The position numbers and the translations under genes are program-made. The notes below the pieces were generated by a model, which worked only from the letters and a program-made list of their open reading frames with translations, searched no databases and was not told the DNA's origin. DNA of 64,000 nt from Diplosphaera chodatii (taxonomy: Eukaryota; Chlorophyta; Trebouxiophyceae; Prasiolales; Stichococcaceae): the NCBI GenBank assembly GCA_032358165.1, contig JAALGY010000020.1, positions 1,364,001-1,428,000 on the forward strand, read 5' to 3'. The first letter of the stretch is position 1, and each line of letters begins with the position of its first letter. Shown one piece after another: positions 11,480 to 23,933 of this stretch.

Positions 11480-12397
11480 CCGCTCATCTCTGAGTAGCAC
11501 ATGTAGCACTCGGCTTTACGGGTGGCGTACACCGCAGCAGCCACAGCGCCAAAGCCATCACAGGCGCTGCTGGCAACTAGGCAAGAGACACTAGAACACG
11601 AAATGCCTTTAGTCGGAAACCGACCACGGGTACCATTCACCCACGCCATTCCATCGCATCAGCCATGTCATCAGATCAACAGCCGACACCGTTTGAGATT
11701 GAGGTAGAGCGCTTGACAGCGCTGCACAGTGTTTAGATTCTGTATGTATGTGTTGCAGCCCTTGACCAGTATTAGACCATATTGCCAGCTGATGGCAGCC
11801 GTATGCACGGTTTCATCCATTCATTGCCCTTGAACCGCGCTGAATAGCAACATCGCATGACAGCGTGGAAAAGCCAGGAAATCGCATCTTCCTTTAACTT
11901 TTGCCAGGAGGAGTCAATTCCATCCCCAATCAGAGCACCCGCACACCATAAATCATAGATCTCGCTGACGACTGCTCCTCTCAAAGCACGACTCTACCTG
12001 GCAAGATCACGGCGATGCACTGTACCCCTCAGCCCCACGTCTGCCTACACTTGCTGATGAACACGAAACCACCAGCGATGCCTGTGCAATCAAACGCTGT
12101 CAATATTCCCCTCGCATGCCCAAGGCAGACAGAAGCCCTGGTCCCTCACCTCCTGAACTGCCTCGCTCATTGCTGACAGCACATAAATTCTGAGTGTAAC
12201 ACTGGTCAACAGCAACGGCCAGCAGCATTGTTGCGGCAGTGTCTCTGGTGAAATGTCATAACTACACAGTACCTCAATCCCCGAACACACACACTCGGTT
12301 GATGTCGACGATGGCCAGAACGAGAAGTGATGTGTGTGCAGAATCCTATAATGCCCATCGATGGACGTCCTGTTCTAACACCGTTGACCCAGGGATG
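11480..12397. other. Convergent intergenic region
   Basis: This 918-base, relatively AT-rich stretch lies between the stop of the small secreted protein (+) and the stop of the P450 gene (-). It should hold both 3' UTRs. No exon or RNA gene is recognised. Confidence 0.4.
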
Positions 12398-15300
12398 TCA
12401 AGGTGCTACTCCCGTGCGCCGGTGCAAGGTGATGAACGAATCTGCTGGGTACACGGTTGGCAGGTACAGCCAGTCGTCAGACTTGGGCGTGCGCCGCCGC
12501 GTCCAGTCTGCATCCACAGGACACATCAGCTTGGTGGCACAGCCACCAGTCAGCGTTTAGTGGGCTTGCGTCCCCTTGCAGCATCGGCATGACGGTGCAT
12601 CCCCTGGCATGCTGCACATGTGTACCGCCCCCCTGGGACCACTACTTTCGCAACTGAAAGGTGCGGGGCTGCGCACCTGCGGAGGTGGACAGGATCGCCA
12701 GGAACGTGACCAGGTGGTTGATGGCGTACTCACGACCCACGCAGTAGTGCGGCCCGGCGCCGAACGTCAGGAAGTGCTTGCTGCAGGAGATGTCCTCCCT
12801 GCGCCCCTCGCTGAAGCGCTCCGGGTCGAACTTGTGCGCATCCTTGTACCCCTGCGCTCGTTTATTTTGGATATAAGTTCGAAAGTATGCAGAGCACAGC
12901 TGTGACGGCCAAGCTTTCTGCTGTGCGCAAGTTTGCATGGAAGGTGTGTGTATGTACGTGTACTTTGAAATACCTATGTGCATGCCAAGACACAAGCATC
13001 TGTGTAGCGAAACCACACCTGCATTGCGGCCGCCGTGATTGAGGGCATGAGGATGGTGCCCTTCCGTGCCACGTAGTCGTCTGAGAGCCTGAAGTCCTGC
13101 TGCACCACCTGTTTGCAGCAAGGAAGCTAACGCTCGTTAGCGCTACAACGAGCACTGAGCATGAAGGCAACACCCAAGCGCCGGTAATGATGTTGCGAGG
13201 AATTTAGCAGCAGTATACTGGCAATAAAAGGGTTGGATGTTTGTCGGAGATTGTCGAAAACATCCACCATGAGGTAGCACACCTGGGGCACCATGGGGGC
13301 AGGCGGCCGGTAGCGCAGGATCTCCTTCACCACGGTCCGCGAGTACGTCATGCTGTACAGCACCTCCCCTGTGATGACAGCGTTCCTATCCGGCCGCACG
13401 GCCGCCTGCTCCTCGCGCACCTGCAGCCACGGGTGCAGCGTGGCTTTCGTGCAGGCCTAGTTAGTTCTCCGCTGCAGCTGAGCATGGCACACTTACAAAC
13501 ACACCATGGCAGCATGCTGCATGCTGCCCAGGCAAGCACCAACATGTGCAAGCCACACAGCCAATGCGCAGATGCAGTATTTGCTGTTTCAAGCGGGTTG
13601 CTTGAAGTCAAATGATCAGCCAGCACCCTGCCTACCAACCTGCATGGTGAAAGCGAAGCTGTCATCATCACGGTCTGCAGGGGTTCACCTTCTGCAGGAT
13701 GTCGGGGTGGTCGGCCATGAGGCACATGGTCCACACCAGGCTGGCGGTGCTGGCGTCCTGGCTGGCGAACAGGAAATCCATCACGGTGTCCGCCATCGCG
13801 AGGTCGGTCGTGTGCCCCGGCGGCGGCACCCCCGCCGCTGCTGCCTCTGCCACCTCCTCCAGGCACCGATGCGCCCAAAAGTCCATCAGGCACCGGGGCT
13901 CGCCACCCGCCTGCGTGGCAAACACATGCTTCCATGTGATTGGCAATCAATGTCGCCGCTGAAAGGAGATGGTATGGGCAAGTCTGTGGGTCTGGTTGCA
14001 AGGCCAGGCATGCCATAGTTGGCAATCGAAGCAGGTGGACATGTAATCTATCAGACAGCACTCCGTCGGTGGTGCTGTACACCGTGTGGACAGCCACGAG
14101 TGAACATGGGATGCAAAGCTGTCGGTTAAGGTGGCAGGAGCTGGATTCGATGATGCATTATGAGCTGGATTCGATGATGCTTTACGGAACTCAGTGGCTG
14201 CGCACCTTCATGGCGGCCTTGCTGAGGCCGGCGGCGCGCTCCAGCACCGACAGAATGTACAGCCGCCCCTGCCTGCCACGCCAGACCGCGGTGCCAGGCA
14301 GGCACAGCGGGAAGGCCAGGAACCCCTGCTTGGCAAGGTGATCTCTCAGGTCGTGACAGCATGCAGAAGCTCAAGTGCTACAGGGTTTCGGAGCAAATGG
14401 AACCAGATTAGGTCTCATGGCGAGACGGGCCTCGTAGTGTTCACCAACTACGCACCACGGTCATGTCAATGAAGGCGGAACTGAACTTCTCCCGCACAGC
14501 CGGATCCTGCAGGTATGGTCCTGCAAAAACTTCCTGGGAGGTCCATGCATTCATGTCCCTGCGGGGATGCAAGCGACATGTACTTAACAGGCTTTGCCAT
14601 TTGTGAGGTCTGCAGTGTGTACACAGCGGCATTGCGGGACTGACGAGCAGGCTGGGCTCAATGCTGCAACACAGGTGATACAGTAGACCGCCTACCTGAC
14701 ATCCCCTTTGATGTCAAACTCCTGCCCTTCGCACTTTGCGAACCAGTTTGACAAGTGCTGCCGTATGACTGCGTCCTGAATCTCTACATACGTCGCCAAC
14801 GCCTTCTTTGTGAACAAAGCCAGGAACGACTTCCGGATGGCCTGCAGCAGGTCGAGGACACTATCACGCAGCAGCCAACTGGCTAATTCCACAACTCATT
14901 CGGTGGTGTTCGTCCGTGCAAACATTTATTCGCCTGCGTGCGCTACACGAAGCTCATCCCAGTAGCCACCTTGTGAGCAGGACCGTGCATGAAAGCCAGG
15001 TTTTTGGGACCCAAGATGTTCACGGCGGACGGGTGCACCGCCATGAGCAGCGTGCTGCTGTCGTTGTAGGCAAACACGCGACGTGAGATGTCGGTGTCTG
15101 TCACCATGATCATGAACTTGCCCAGGATGCTGTTGTACGTCATGCCTGGGTTCTCAAACCTGTGACGCAAGAGAGCGCATGACGATTCGATGCCGAAGAG
15201 TGAAGCCCCCACCGCACAGCTGCATGGCTGAGACGTGTTTCCGGCTGGTGCACGTAGGAAACCATGCTGAAAATGAGGAAAAGCACGCACTCTCGCTGGC

Positions 15301-15705
15301 GTTCCCAGAAGCCGAAGGGGTCGAGGACCATCTCCACAATGCAGCCGAGGACTGGCACCACAAAGCGGGGCCCCTCCAGCGCACCCTTGCCTGCCTTCCG
15401 CCTGTGCATTGTACCCACTCGAGAGTTTGAGAGTTCGGCCATGCAATCTCCTGTACGCACTGCCTGCCAGGGAGAGAATAAGGAGGGCCAGGGAGACACC
15501 ATGACCTGCACTGCAAGGCAAGCTTGTAGCACCTGTTCAGCCAGAAGCTGAGCTGCTCATAGATGCAGTACGCCAGCAGCAGAGCAACAGTCCCAAGCAC
15601 TGCGGCTGCAAGCGACACCCGCGGGCGCTGCCGTGTCAGCGACGCTGCTGGCGCCTGCTGCCAGCTGTAGCCGGTTGCATTCACCTCAGCCTGTATGGAC
15701 GGCAT
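12398..15705 (-). CDS. CYP710: Cytochrome P450, CYP710-like sterol C22-desaturase
   Basis: CYP710/ERG5 enzymes introduce the C22 double bond of sterols such as stigmasterol or ergosterol at the ER. The candidate start at 15705 gives a hydrophilic lead, then a membrane anchor, LAAAVLGTVALLLAYCIYEQ. Next come the proline-rich LEGPRFVVPVLGCIVEMVLD segment and NPGMTYNSILGKFMIMVTD (near 15140). The I-helix is DFLFASQDASTASLVW (near 13780), where the usual acid-alcohol pair reads Asp-Ala-Ser-Thr. Helix K is VVKEILRYRPPAP (near 13320). The heme loop FGAGPHYCVG (near 12750) holds the axial Cys. The last junction is exact: exon ending at 12677 joins exon 12398-12507 in phase 1, giving a C-terminus with SDDWLYLPTVYPADSFITL. 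About nine exons are visible. The heme loop and I-helix wording match CYP710 better than other plant clans. The 5' end could include another exon. Confidence 0.88.
14138..14185 (+). repeat. 24-bp tandem duplication inside a P450 intron
   Basis: Two adjacent copies (14138-14161 and 14162-14185) share gagctggattcgatgatgc and differ only near the end (attat versus tttac). They lie just beside the exon encoding GLSKAAMK, in the intron on its 3' genomic side. This looks like a recent local duplication with no evident function. Confidence 0.8.
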
Positions 15706-16548
15706 AACAGCATGAGAAAGGAAAAGGGGAGTTCGATGGGCCAACCACATGAGGCTGCGGCTGCGCCACCAGTAGACGCCATCTGCTCCGCAGGATGTGC
15801 AATGAACCCAACGACCCGCCAATGTGTGGATTGAACCAGTCGCAACCGGGCCTAGCTCACTGCTACCATGATAGCCATGTAGGTTCCTCATAACACAGTC
15901 TAATGTTCAGACGGGAAAGAAGCGTCGATCAGAGCCGATTGTCGACTACACCAGTATTTAGGACATCAGATCGCTCACCATGATGAATGCTCTCAGCTGA
16001 AAGCTTGCGCGCGTGTCGTCCGCAAAACAAGGATCCAGCCCGCCCACCACGGGGGCACAGCAAGGGTGCACGCTGCCACTTGGAGACGCTGCAACAATCG
16101 AGCACGATAGAGACAGACTCAATCAACCCAATGCCGTCAGTAGCTTCGAGATCTCCGGACAACACGCGCCAAAAGGGACACAGTGTTGCCCGGATGTGTC
16201 AACTCCCTTCAAATGGCTCCGTGTGCCTGTGCAACGCAGACCGCATACAGTTTGACAAACCGACGACTAATGTTCAAAAACGCAGACACCGGCTGCCCCA
16301 AGGCTGCAACAAGCACCCTGTTGCTTTGTCTGCACCTCCCAGTGATCGGTCGGTGCACCTTTAGTGATGGTGAGTTGTTGACATGACAAACCGTATGCAG
16401 AAGCTTACTTACCACAACTGTTCATTATAGTTACAAGGGTACACATCCGACTATCAACTCCAGCACACTCCCAAACCATGGTCATCCATATCCCTGCTCT
16501 AATATCCTGTTGTACATGCCAATTTGCGGCTTTGCCACCACTGGACTG
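15706..16548. other. Intergenic region between P450 and RING genes
   Basis: Both neighbours read on the minus strand, so this 843-base stretch carries the RING gene 3' UTR and the P450 promoter. Nothing else is recognised. Confidence 0.4.
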
Positions 16549-19500
16549 TCAGCCGCCCACGAACAAACGCTGCCGCCGGACAACCTCTCTTCGGCAGATG
16601 GGGCAACGGTGCAAACGGCGGCTGCACCGGCGGCACATGCAGGCGTGGCCGCACGGAATGACCACCACCTGCGGAGGAGGACGGCAGGGGTGATACGCAC
16701 CAAGGCCGCAAGGCAGCAAGAGAAATGTGTCGACTCAGGAGATACCAGTCGTAAGGTATCTCCTGTTGCATCACGCCTTGCCAGAGCATGCACCTGGATG
16801 GGCCGCGTGAGGCAGACGCTGCAGTCGAGCGCGGCCAGCGGGCCAGCGGCCTGCGACTGGCGACGGCCCTCCTCAAGCAGCTGGGCCTTCTGCAGGGTCA
16901 GTGCAAATCAACGTAAGCACGAGTGTGGGGGCTGCCGTGCAAGCTACAAGCAAGCGGATGGAGGGCCTGAACCATGCCACATGGCAGCATCAGAGGGTCT
17001 GCCAGCAGAGGAGGACGCACACCACATCGAGAATCCAGGCGTCAAACAAGGGTGTGCAGCCCTGTGCTCACCCGCTGGGCCTTGCCGGCAATGGCTTCGA
17101 CATCCTCGTCCTCATCAGATGCGACCCCACCACCAGGCTCCGCAGCCAGCTGCGGCTGCGCCTGCGCCTGTGGCTGCGCTTCCTGACAAACATCACCACA
17201 ACTGCTCAGCAGCCGCCTGCGGCGAATTTCTAGTACAGCTCCATGCTCTACGCAGTGAGGTGCTGCAAGCTGCAGCTTTTATAAGAGTTCGAGTGAGCAC
17301 CTGGATATCCACAGCTGTATGATGGCGTGGCTCGTCTTGCACGGCTTCTGCCTGCTCTGCCCCTCTGTCGTCAGCCTCCGCAGCTGCTCCAGCTCCCGCC
17401 GCGTCTCCTCTGGAGGGCTGCTGGTTGCTGCGTGATGCCGCACCGGCAGCAGCTGCAAGTCGGCATGTACAACACGAGTCACAACCCACGTCCAGGCGCC
17501 TTGCACATCAGAGGACCTCCACGACCATTTGCACAGACAGCAGGAGACAATGTTCGGTATACCTGTGGCATGTGCATGCCGGGCCTGGCGGGCAGCTTCT
17601 GCCCTGTAGGTTGCACGAATGGTCTCCGCCAGGGGCGCCTCCACTGCTCGCATTGCCTGCAGACCACTGCTACCCGTCAAGCCTTGTAAACCTGTTGCAA
17701 GCCCGCCTTGTGGATCTGCCTCAGAGAACCTGGACTGACTTGTCTAGATGGTGCCATATTGAAAGCGGATCGAGCATTGATCTGCTGGCCAGTCGACCAC
17801 ACCAACGACATTGGTGAAGGCAGCCCACCTCGGCAACGGCCTCAGCATTGCCATGCTCTGCATCTGCGATGATGTCATGCATCTCCCGCATTGCATACTC
17901 GATGCCTGCATCCAGGTTGTTGGGATAGCGCTGCTGGCTCTCCAGTATGAGCCGCTCCACCGCCTCCAGCCTATGGCAACAGAAGGTTGCGTGGCCACCC
18001 AGCCCATCATGTTGCCAAATCAGAGCGACGCCCTGTACTGTATCACAACCCACTGCATGCCAAGCCAGTGGGCAGCCACAGCATATGGCACATGGGCATA
18101 CGCTCGGCCAGCTACACCTGACTTGGTCGAGGGCCTCGGCGGTGCGGTCGCCAGCGTCGCCGGCCTGCTGTGTTGCTGATGCTACCTGCCAGGCAACACA
18201 AACCTGGCAGCCTCGACCCTCCGTCATGTTTGCTAGAGGCTGCCGTGATGAAGCTTGTGCATTATAACATGCAACATGACGTCCGTTGCATACGGAAGCT
18301 GCTGCTGTGCACCACCGGCAGGCATGCGCGGGCAGGGCAGGTAGACAGCGTGCGGGGAGCACCTCATCGATGGCGGCCTCCGTTTCGGAGTCGGTGTCGG
18401 TGGTGTCCTGGCTGCCAACGCTGCCCACCTCATCGTCCAGCCCCGCCAGCAGCGCCTCCGCCGCCGGGTCCCCCGCCTCGCTCGCCTCTGCAGCCCAGTG
18501 CTTAGGGCTTGTACTGCAGTGCTGTGATGGAGATCCCCGGTGGTGAGTTCCTCCGAAGCAGGTCGGCGTACAGCCCGACTGACGAGGTCAGCGCCTAGGA
18601 TGGTGCCCTGCTATGCATTCGGGCAGAGTGAGCACAACTGAGGAGAAGTCGTCGCACCGCTGCCGGACAAGATGTCGTAGTGGCGCAGCAGCTTGCCAAC
18701 AAGCGCCAGCAGGATGCTTACGCCGATGCAGGCACCCGATACTATGAGTGCGACTGCCCAATTGGGCAGGTCCTGCACCGCACACAGGGAGCTGTAGATA
18801 TAGAGCCAGATGGGTGTGGCAACTGCACACTGCATGCAGTGGGCAGCCTGTCGGTGCTGCGAACGATGTGACATCTATAGCAAGTGAAAATACACTACAG
18901 GGTCGGGAGCAGGTTGCCACCTTGTCGCTGGCGCCTGCTGGCCGGGTGCTGCAGTCAGCGCCACGCCAGCCGCCCAGGCACTCGCACTGACCCAGAATGC
19001 AGACGCCACGACCTGGTCAGCCAGCGGGGCTTGGCATCGTGGGCTCGTTCGGCGGTAGCTACCAGTGACAACCGGTGGACAGTTCTGCAGATGCACCAGC
19101 TCCAGACTCATCTGGTTCGCACTGATGAGCGAGTTGCTCAATGCTCACCTGAGCACATGTTCTGGTCGGCGCACACGTCCATCCGATGCACTGATCCCGA
19201 CAAGCACATCTTGCAGCACGTTCCCGGCGCCACCGGCACATACTGTGTGGCGAACGTCATCCTGCGGATCAATCTACAGCATAGCGTCAGCGGGTTTCAG
19301 CAGTGTGAGATCCTCTCATTCACGATCACAGGCAGCTGAACTCAGTGCGAGAACAGGTCTGCATGCTGCAACAGCCTACCGCCAGTGCTCGTAGCCGACC
19401 AGCAGGCGGTTGGTGGTGCGGCTGCCGCAGTTGATGCCGTCGCCATAGCCACACTCGCAGCGCTCCAGCTCCCAGGCGTCTCCATTCGACAGCAGGATGC

Positions 19501-20417
19501 TGGGCGTGCAGCACTCCGCCGCGCTCGTTGGGTAGAAGGCGTCCAGCGCAGCGCTCACACGGTTTGCCTCGGCATAGCCAGCCACCAGCGACGCCGGGGT
19601 GTCGCATAGCAACTGCCCTGCGCCTGTGTAGGTCGCCACAACAGCTGGTCTGTAGAACAGCCTCACGGGACTTGCATGTTTGTGACGTGCTGACTGAAAG
19701 GAAGGCGTTCAGCATTGCTACTCTTGCTGCGCACCTACAGCTGCGGACTTGTGGCAGCCTATGGAGACGATGGCGACGGCAGTGGAGACGTTGTTATGGC
19801 TGTGCAGCGATGCCATCTGCGGCGGCAAGCGCTTTGGCAGGCAGGGCCGGCAGCAGATAGCCCGTGACAGGGGCACCAGCCCGCCGCCAGCCAGCCACTG
19901 CCCCTGCCGCTCGAAGTCTGAGATGAAGTACCTGTTGTGAACAACAAGTGATCTCGCTCCGTTGACCTACACAGTAAAGGCTGTAAGATTTGCCTAGCTA
20001 ACTCCCTCTCGCTGAGGCCAAACAACGAGCACAGCAGCAGCGTCCATTCACCCACCCTTCCTTCTCACAAGAGAGGCCATAGGGCCCGCCTGTTGCCGGC
20101 TCGCAGTCGCACAGCTCCAGCGCAGTTGACTTGGTGTCTGCAGCAGCAGCACTGCTGGCTGAGCACGCGCAGTTCGACGATGCAGAAAATGCCAGTGCAA
20201 GTTGCTGTTCTGAATGGCATGACTGTGACTATGTTGGCTGCACGAAATGGCGCAGCTGCAGTGCGGGGTTTTCACCGTCTGTGAGGAGCTCTTCCGGCGA
20301 ATACGTGCCCCTCGCCCTGGTCGACGCCACCGAGGACAGAGCAATGGGTGCTGCAGAGCTGCATAGTATCAGGGAGGCAAGCAGCAGTGCTCGCACTGCT
20401 GCTTCGGGCCTGAGCAT
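16549..20417 (-). CDS. Single-pass membrane RING-HC E3 ubiquitin ligase candidate
   Basis: The gene starts at 20417 with a signal peptide ([20 protein letters not shown]). A Cys-containing lumenal or extracellular part follows: [18 protein letters not shown] near 20100, [19 protein letters not shown] near 19930, and [11 protein letters not shown] with [12 protein letters not shown] near 19480. A transmembrane helix ([20 protein letters not shown], near 18730) comes next, then an acidic linker ([15 protein letters not shown]) and a charged helical stretch ([32 protein letters not shown]). The C-terminal RING spans an intron: [10 protein letters not shown] (near 16820) joins [20 protein letters not shown] and [16 protein letters not shown] before a TGA at 16549-16551. 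The Cys/His spacing C-x2-C ... C-x-H-x2-C-x2-C ... C-x2-C fits RING-HC. The layout recalls plant APD-type RING proteins, though I cannot prove orthology. It lies divergent to CCDC12. Exon joins in the ectodomain are approximate. Confidence 0.78.
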
Positions 20418-20932
20418 CGTGCAGATAACCCTTCAGGGCGCCAATGTACCCAAGCTGCTCTCCGGACACAACATGCGCTCAAACGTGCACGGATATCGTG
20501 AGCGTATCAAGAGCAGGTGTGCTTGCTGCACATGTGCGGCAAACAGTATGTTGTCCACGTCCTGACTTCGTGGAACCCTGCTGCTGCTGGAGGGTGGCCT
20601 AAACCTGCCTTGCAAACAGCAGATTGCTGCACGCATCCGCGCAGCATGTTTGCAGCCGCCAGAAACTGCGTTGCGCACATCAGCACACTCCGGCGCTTAT
20701 GCATATCCACGCGGCTCTGACCCCGTACGTTGCCTGCTGACACTCCTGGCGCTCCCGACAACCGCACCGCAGCATTGTGCACAGCCTGCAGCCACCTGCT
20801 GATCAGTTGGTTGTCCACACAGCAGATCGTCACTACACCGTTGACGCGGACCCACGCACCTGGCAGCAACCAACAGCGAGTGCGCGAGCCGGGAGCGCAC
20901 CGGGCAGCGTGCGGCGGTGGGTCCGCCCGCGG
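20418..20932. promoter_or_regulatory. Bidirectional promoter region, RING gene / CCDC12
   Basis: The two start codons are 515 bases apart on opposite strands. The plus-strand frame is open upstream of the CCDC12 ATG, but that part shows no family similarity and is read here as 5' UTR. Confidence 0.45.
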
Positions 20933-21316
20933 ATGGAGGATGCGGCAGCACGCAAAGCACGCCTCAAGCGGCTGCGGGAGGAGGCAGACGCCACTCAGGC
21001 GCCGGAGCCCGCCGTGGTGGAGGAGCCGAAGCTGAAGTTCAGAAATTATGCGCCACGCGACGAGAAGATTGAGCACGAGGTGGTGGCGCAGCCGGATGTG
21101 AAGGAGTTTGAGGCGCCGCAATTTGAGCCGGAGCGGCCTGACGATGAAGGGGAGCTGCTGGTAAACGTCGCACCGAAGAAGCCGAACTGGGATCTGCGCC
21201 GGGATATTGCAAAGAAGCTTGCAAAACTGGAGCGGCGCACACAGAAGGCGATGATACAGATCATGAAAGACCAGGAGCGAGCACGATTAGAGGCGGAGGG
21301 TGGGCAAGTAGACTGA
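20933..21316 (+). CDS. CCDC12: CCDC12 / Cwf18-like spliceosome protein
   Basis: Members of this family associate with the activated spliceosome (Prp19-related, Cwf18 in fission yeast). The 127-residue protein is encoded in one exon, unusual among these intron-rich neighbours. It has a basic coiled-coil start (ARKARLKRLREEAD), the signature KLKFRNYAPRDE near residue 35, and the conserved C-terminal block KKPNWDLRRDIAKKLAKLER followed by RTQKAMIQIMKD. The ATG at 20933 (cgcggATGGAGG) is chosen because MEDAAARK is the typical N-terminus. The frame stays open upstream, but without similarity. The stop TGA is at 21314-21316. The GST gene converges on it with a 250-base gap. Confidence 0.9.
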   Translation: MEDAAARKARLKRLREEADATQAPEPAVVEEPKLKFRNYAPRDEKIEHEVVAQPDVKEFEAPQFEPERPDDEGELLVNVAPKKPNWDLRRDIAKKLAKLERRTQKAMIQIMKDQERARLEAEGGQVD

Positions 21317-21566
21317 TCTGGGCTGTTGTTTTCTGGAAGGAGGGGAGTGATGAGGTACAATGCTCCCAAGAGAACGCTACAATGGGGCAGACCAAATGCG
21401 CCCGTCGATCTTACACCTTTGCTGTGGGAAATCGAGCAACTGTCCAGGTCAGCAAAGCTATGAAGCCACGTTACTCCGCTTCAGTATGCAATCATCGCAA
21501 GGTGTGACAGATCCTACTCCGCTCAACCAGTTGGCCTGCTTTCGATTCCAGGCCATGCTGTGAATC

Positions 21567-23302
21567 TCACTTGAAGTCATGTGCACTGGTTGACTTTGCT
21601 GTGTTATCTGCAAAATGTACACACCATCATCAGCAGCATGAAGAAGGATAGACGCCAGGTTGGCTGCCCCTCTGATGTCACCTTGAACAGCGTTGGCACA
21701 CATGTCAGACTTGAGCACTCACCTGCATATTTGCTGTAGTGACGCATCAACTCCTGCTCGTACTTCTGATCTCCTTCTGGATGGCGCTGTGTGGCATGAA
21801 TGGCGGGGTGCTGCCTGATGTTGTCAAGCCACCGCCGCAGCTTCTGCACCTCTGCCGGCAGCTCCAGACCGCGATAGTGCTCCATGATTGGCTATCAAGC
21901 CACAGCGCAGATGAAAACGGTCAAAGCAAAGTATGAGTTGACGCTCTAGAGCTCGGTCCATTGGCTATCAGATTGCCACCCAGCGCTGTGTCAACTCAAG
22001 CGGCTGCCAGGGCAACAAGCGTGGCGTTCAGCAGACTGCGTTGGCGGCGCAAGAAGTTACGTGTGCCATGTTTGATAGAGCATGCCAACACCAACCTGTC
22101 GGAGGAACCAGGGCGCAAGTGTCGCGTCCACGAGGCTGAAGTCTGGTCCCAGGAAAAATGGCCCCTTGTCATCGGCCTGGCCCTCCAGCCAGTGCACCTC
22201 TGTCGTGAGCTGCTCAGCGCACTCTGCCTGCTGCTGCTTGTCCTGCATGTGCATGAAAGTAGATGGACCAGCATGAACATACTCCAGCCTCAGACGGCTG
22301 CCATAAGGTGGTGGCTTTGCAATGCCAAGACTCAAGAATCTGGGCAGCTGACAACCCTGGCTGAAACAATAACATGCGATACACTCAGTCTGTTGAACTT
22401 GCCTGGCGGACCAGGATACTGTAGAAGTTGGGCACATACTTCGAGCTGAAGCGGTCGATCACCATGCGGGCATGTGCGCGGTCCACCGGGTCCGCTGGCA
22501 GCAGTGGGCGGTTCTTGTGCCAGTCCTCCAAGAACTCGTTGCAGATGCTGTGCAGATACAGAAAGACGGTATTGGCTGCAATGGTGCAGCATTGGTCCGC
22601 TGCTCATGATGTCCCAGCGGCCTGCAGACACCATGTACATTTGTTGCGCGTGGGATGCAGCGTGTCAAAGATGCGCACTTGCTCTCAAACACGCTGCGGA
22701 CTTGGCTGCCCTCTTGTTCCTTGATGGCCAAGACCGGCACTTTGCCTGCAAACGTCTAATCCGACATACTTCAGGTAAGATGGCAATAATCAGCAATGCT
22801 CTGTGCAGCTGTCCAACATTCTCATATGCGGCAGCACAGCTGGCAAGGATGAGCTCACCCAACGGGTTCAGGCGGAGCCACCACTCCGGCTTTTCGTCTA
22901 GCTGGTACCATTGACCTGTGCAAGAGCCATCATGTCCACTGCGTCATCACATATGCAAACGTCATACTTGGCCAAAAGCGGTCATCGCAGCGAGCACCAC
23001 AGCATCCACAGCATCCACACCTGTCTCAGTGTTCTTCAGAGCGATCTCGTGAGTCGTCTGCATCCAAAAGCAGTCCGTGCTGAGCTGAAAGTGCTGCCAT
23101 GATAAATGTGTTCAAACCTTGACTAACACATGCATTCCAGCAGCCTATCCAATCATCTTACATACGGCACGCCCTTGGCTTCGAGAGCGATCCATGTGCG
23201 TTGAGCGAATGGGCAGAACCTGCGCCAGAGCCACATGCCTGATTCTACGGAGTCGTCATATAGGCATGGCGAGTTGATGCGGCGCTTGTGAGGCAAGCAC
23301 AT
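21567..23302 (-). CDS. Cysteine-type glutathione S-transferase (omega/lambda/DHAR-like)
   Basis: Cys-type GSTs catalyse thiol transfer, deglutathionylation or dehydroascorbate reduction rather than classical conjugation. The ATG at 23302 directly follows an in-frame stop, and the first exon (23162-23302) holds the thioredoxin-fold active site RRFCPFAQRTWIALEAKGVPY. The catalytic Cys is at about residue 30, as usual in the family. Joined exons continue HEIALKNTETG, WYQLDEKPEWWLRLNPLG, KVPVLAIKEQEG (cis-Pro), ICNEFLEDWHKNRPLL, AHARMVIDRF, then the helical domain with GPFFLGPDFSLVDATLAPWF and LRRWLDNIRQHPAIHAT. The tiny last exon (21567-21607) completes HYSKYADNTA. Upstream sequence up to the kinase stop contains other ATGs, but the start chosen gives normal length. 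The subclass cannot be fixed by eye. Confidence 0.85.
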
Positions 23303-23933
23303 TCAGGGGCATCACGGTCTGCACATTGACGACCAGATAGTCAATCACCATGCGGTCAGGAAGTTGAGACCTGTCCTCCACACAGGCTCAATCTGCAACG
23401 ATTTGGTTGCGGTTGCGGCGGGCATCAGACGCACTGGCTCAGACCTTTGATCCTACAACGCTTGCACGCACGCGTGCCACCGGCGCACAGTTTGCTTGCA
23501 CCACTGGCCTCATTGAAAGTGCTGAATGGGTTGTCTTGATGTGGACATGTGCACCTCGACCGCAGCTGATTGGAAGTCGCATGATCTCTTGGTCGCATCG
23601 AGATCGCACCGAAACATCCCTATAAAGAGACCAATCGAACTGCATATCGAACTGCCGATAGTTAAAATGTCAACAGAGTGCAGAAACCCCAAATGACCAG
23701 TGCACGAGAGTGCAGTTCTGCTGCGAAGTCCTCTGGCTCCAAGGCTGCTGTAGATCCCCTCCAAAGCAGATCCTACGTTTGACTCTGCTGCCTGCTGGGT
23801 ACTTCAGCCCGTGGTTGGCATTGGCAAAGTGCTGTCTTCTGTCGGCATCCATCTGCGGCAGTGCAGCTTGCCAGCAAAGCTCCGCTTGAACGACGTCACG
23901 AATTCCATTGACTTGCTACAGCCTGGCAGTTGT
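23303..23933. other. Intergenic region between kinase and GST
   Basis: This 631-base region lies between two minus-strand genes and should contain the kinase 3' UTR and GST promoter. A frame at 23908-23730 is open, but I could not connect it to the GST. Confidence 0.35.

Noticed and set aside
23300..23908. Open frame starting MEFVTSFKRSF as N-terminus of the GST
   Set aside because: It begins only 26 bases after the kinase stop and could not be joined in phase; the ATG at 23302 gives a normal-length GST preceded by an in-frame stop.
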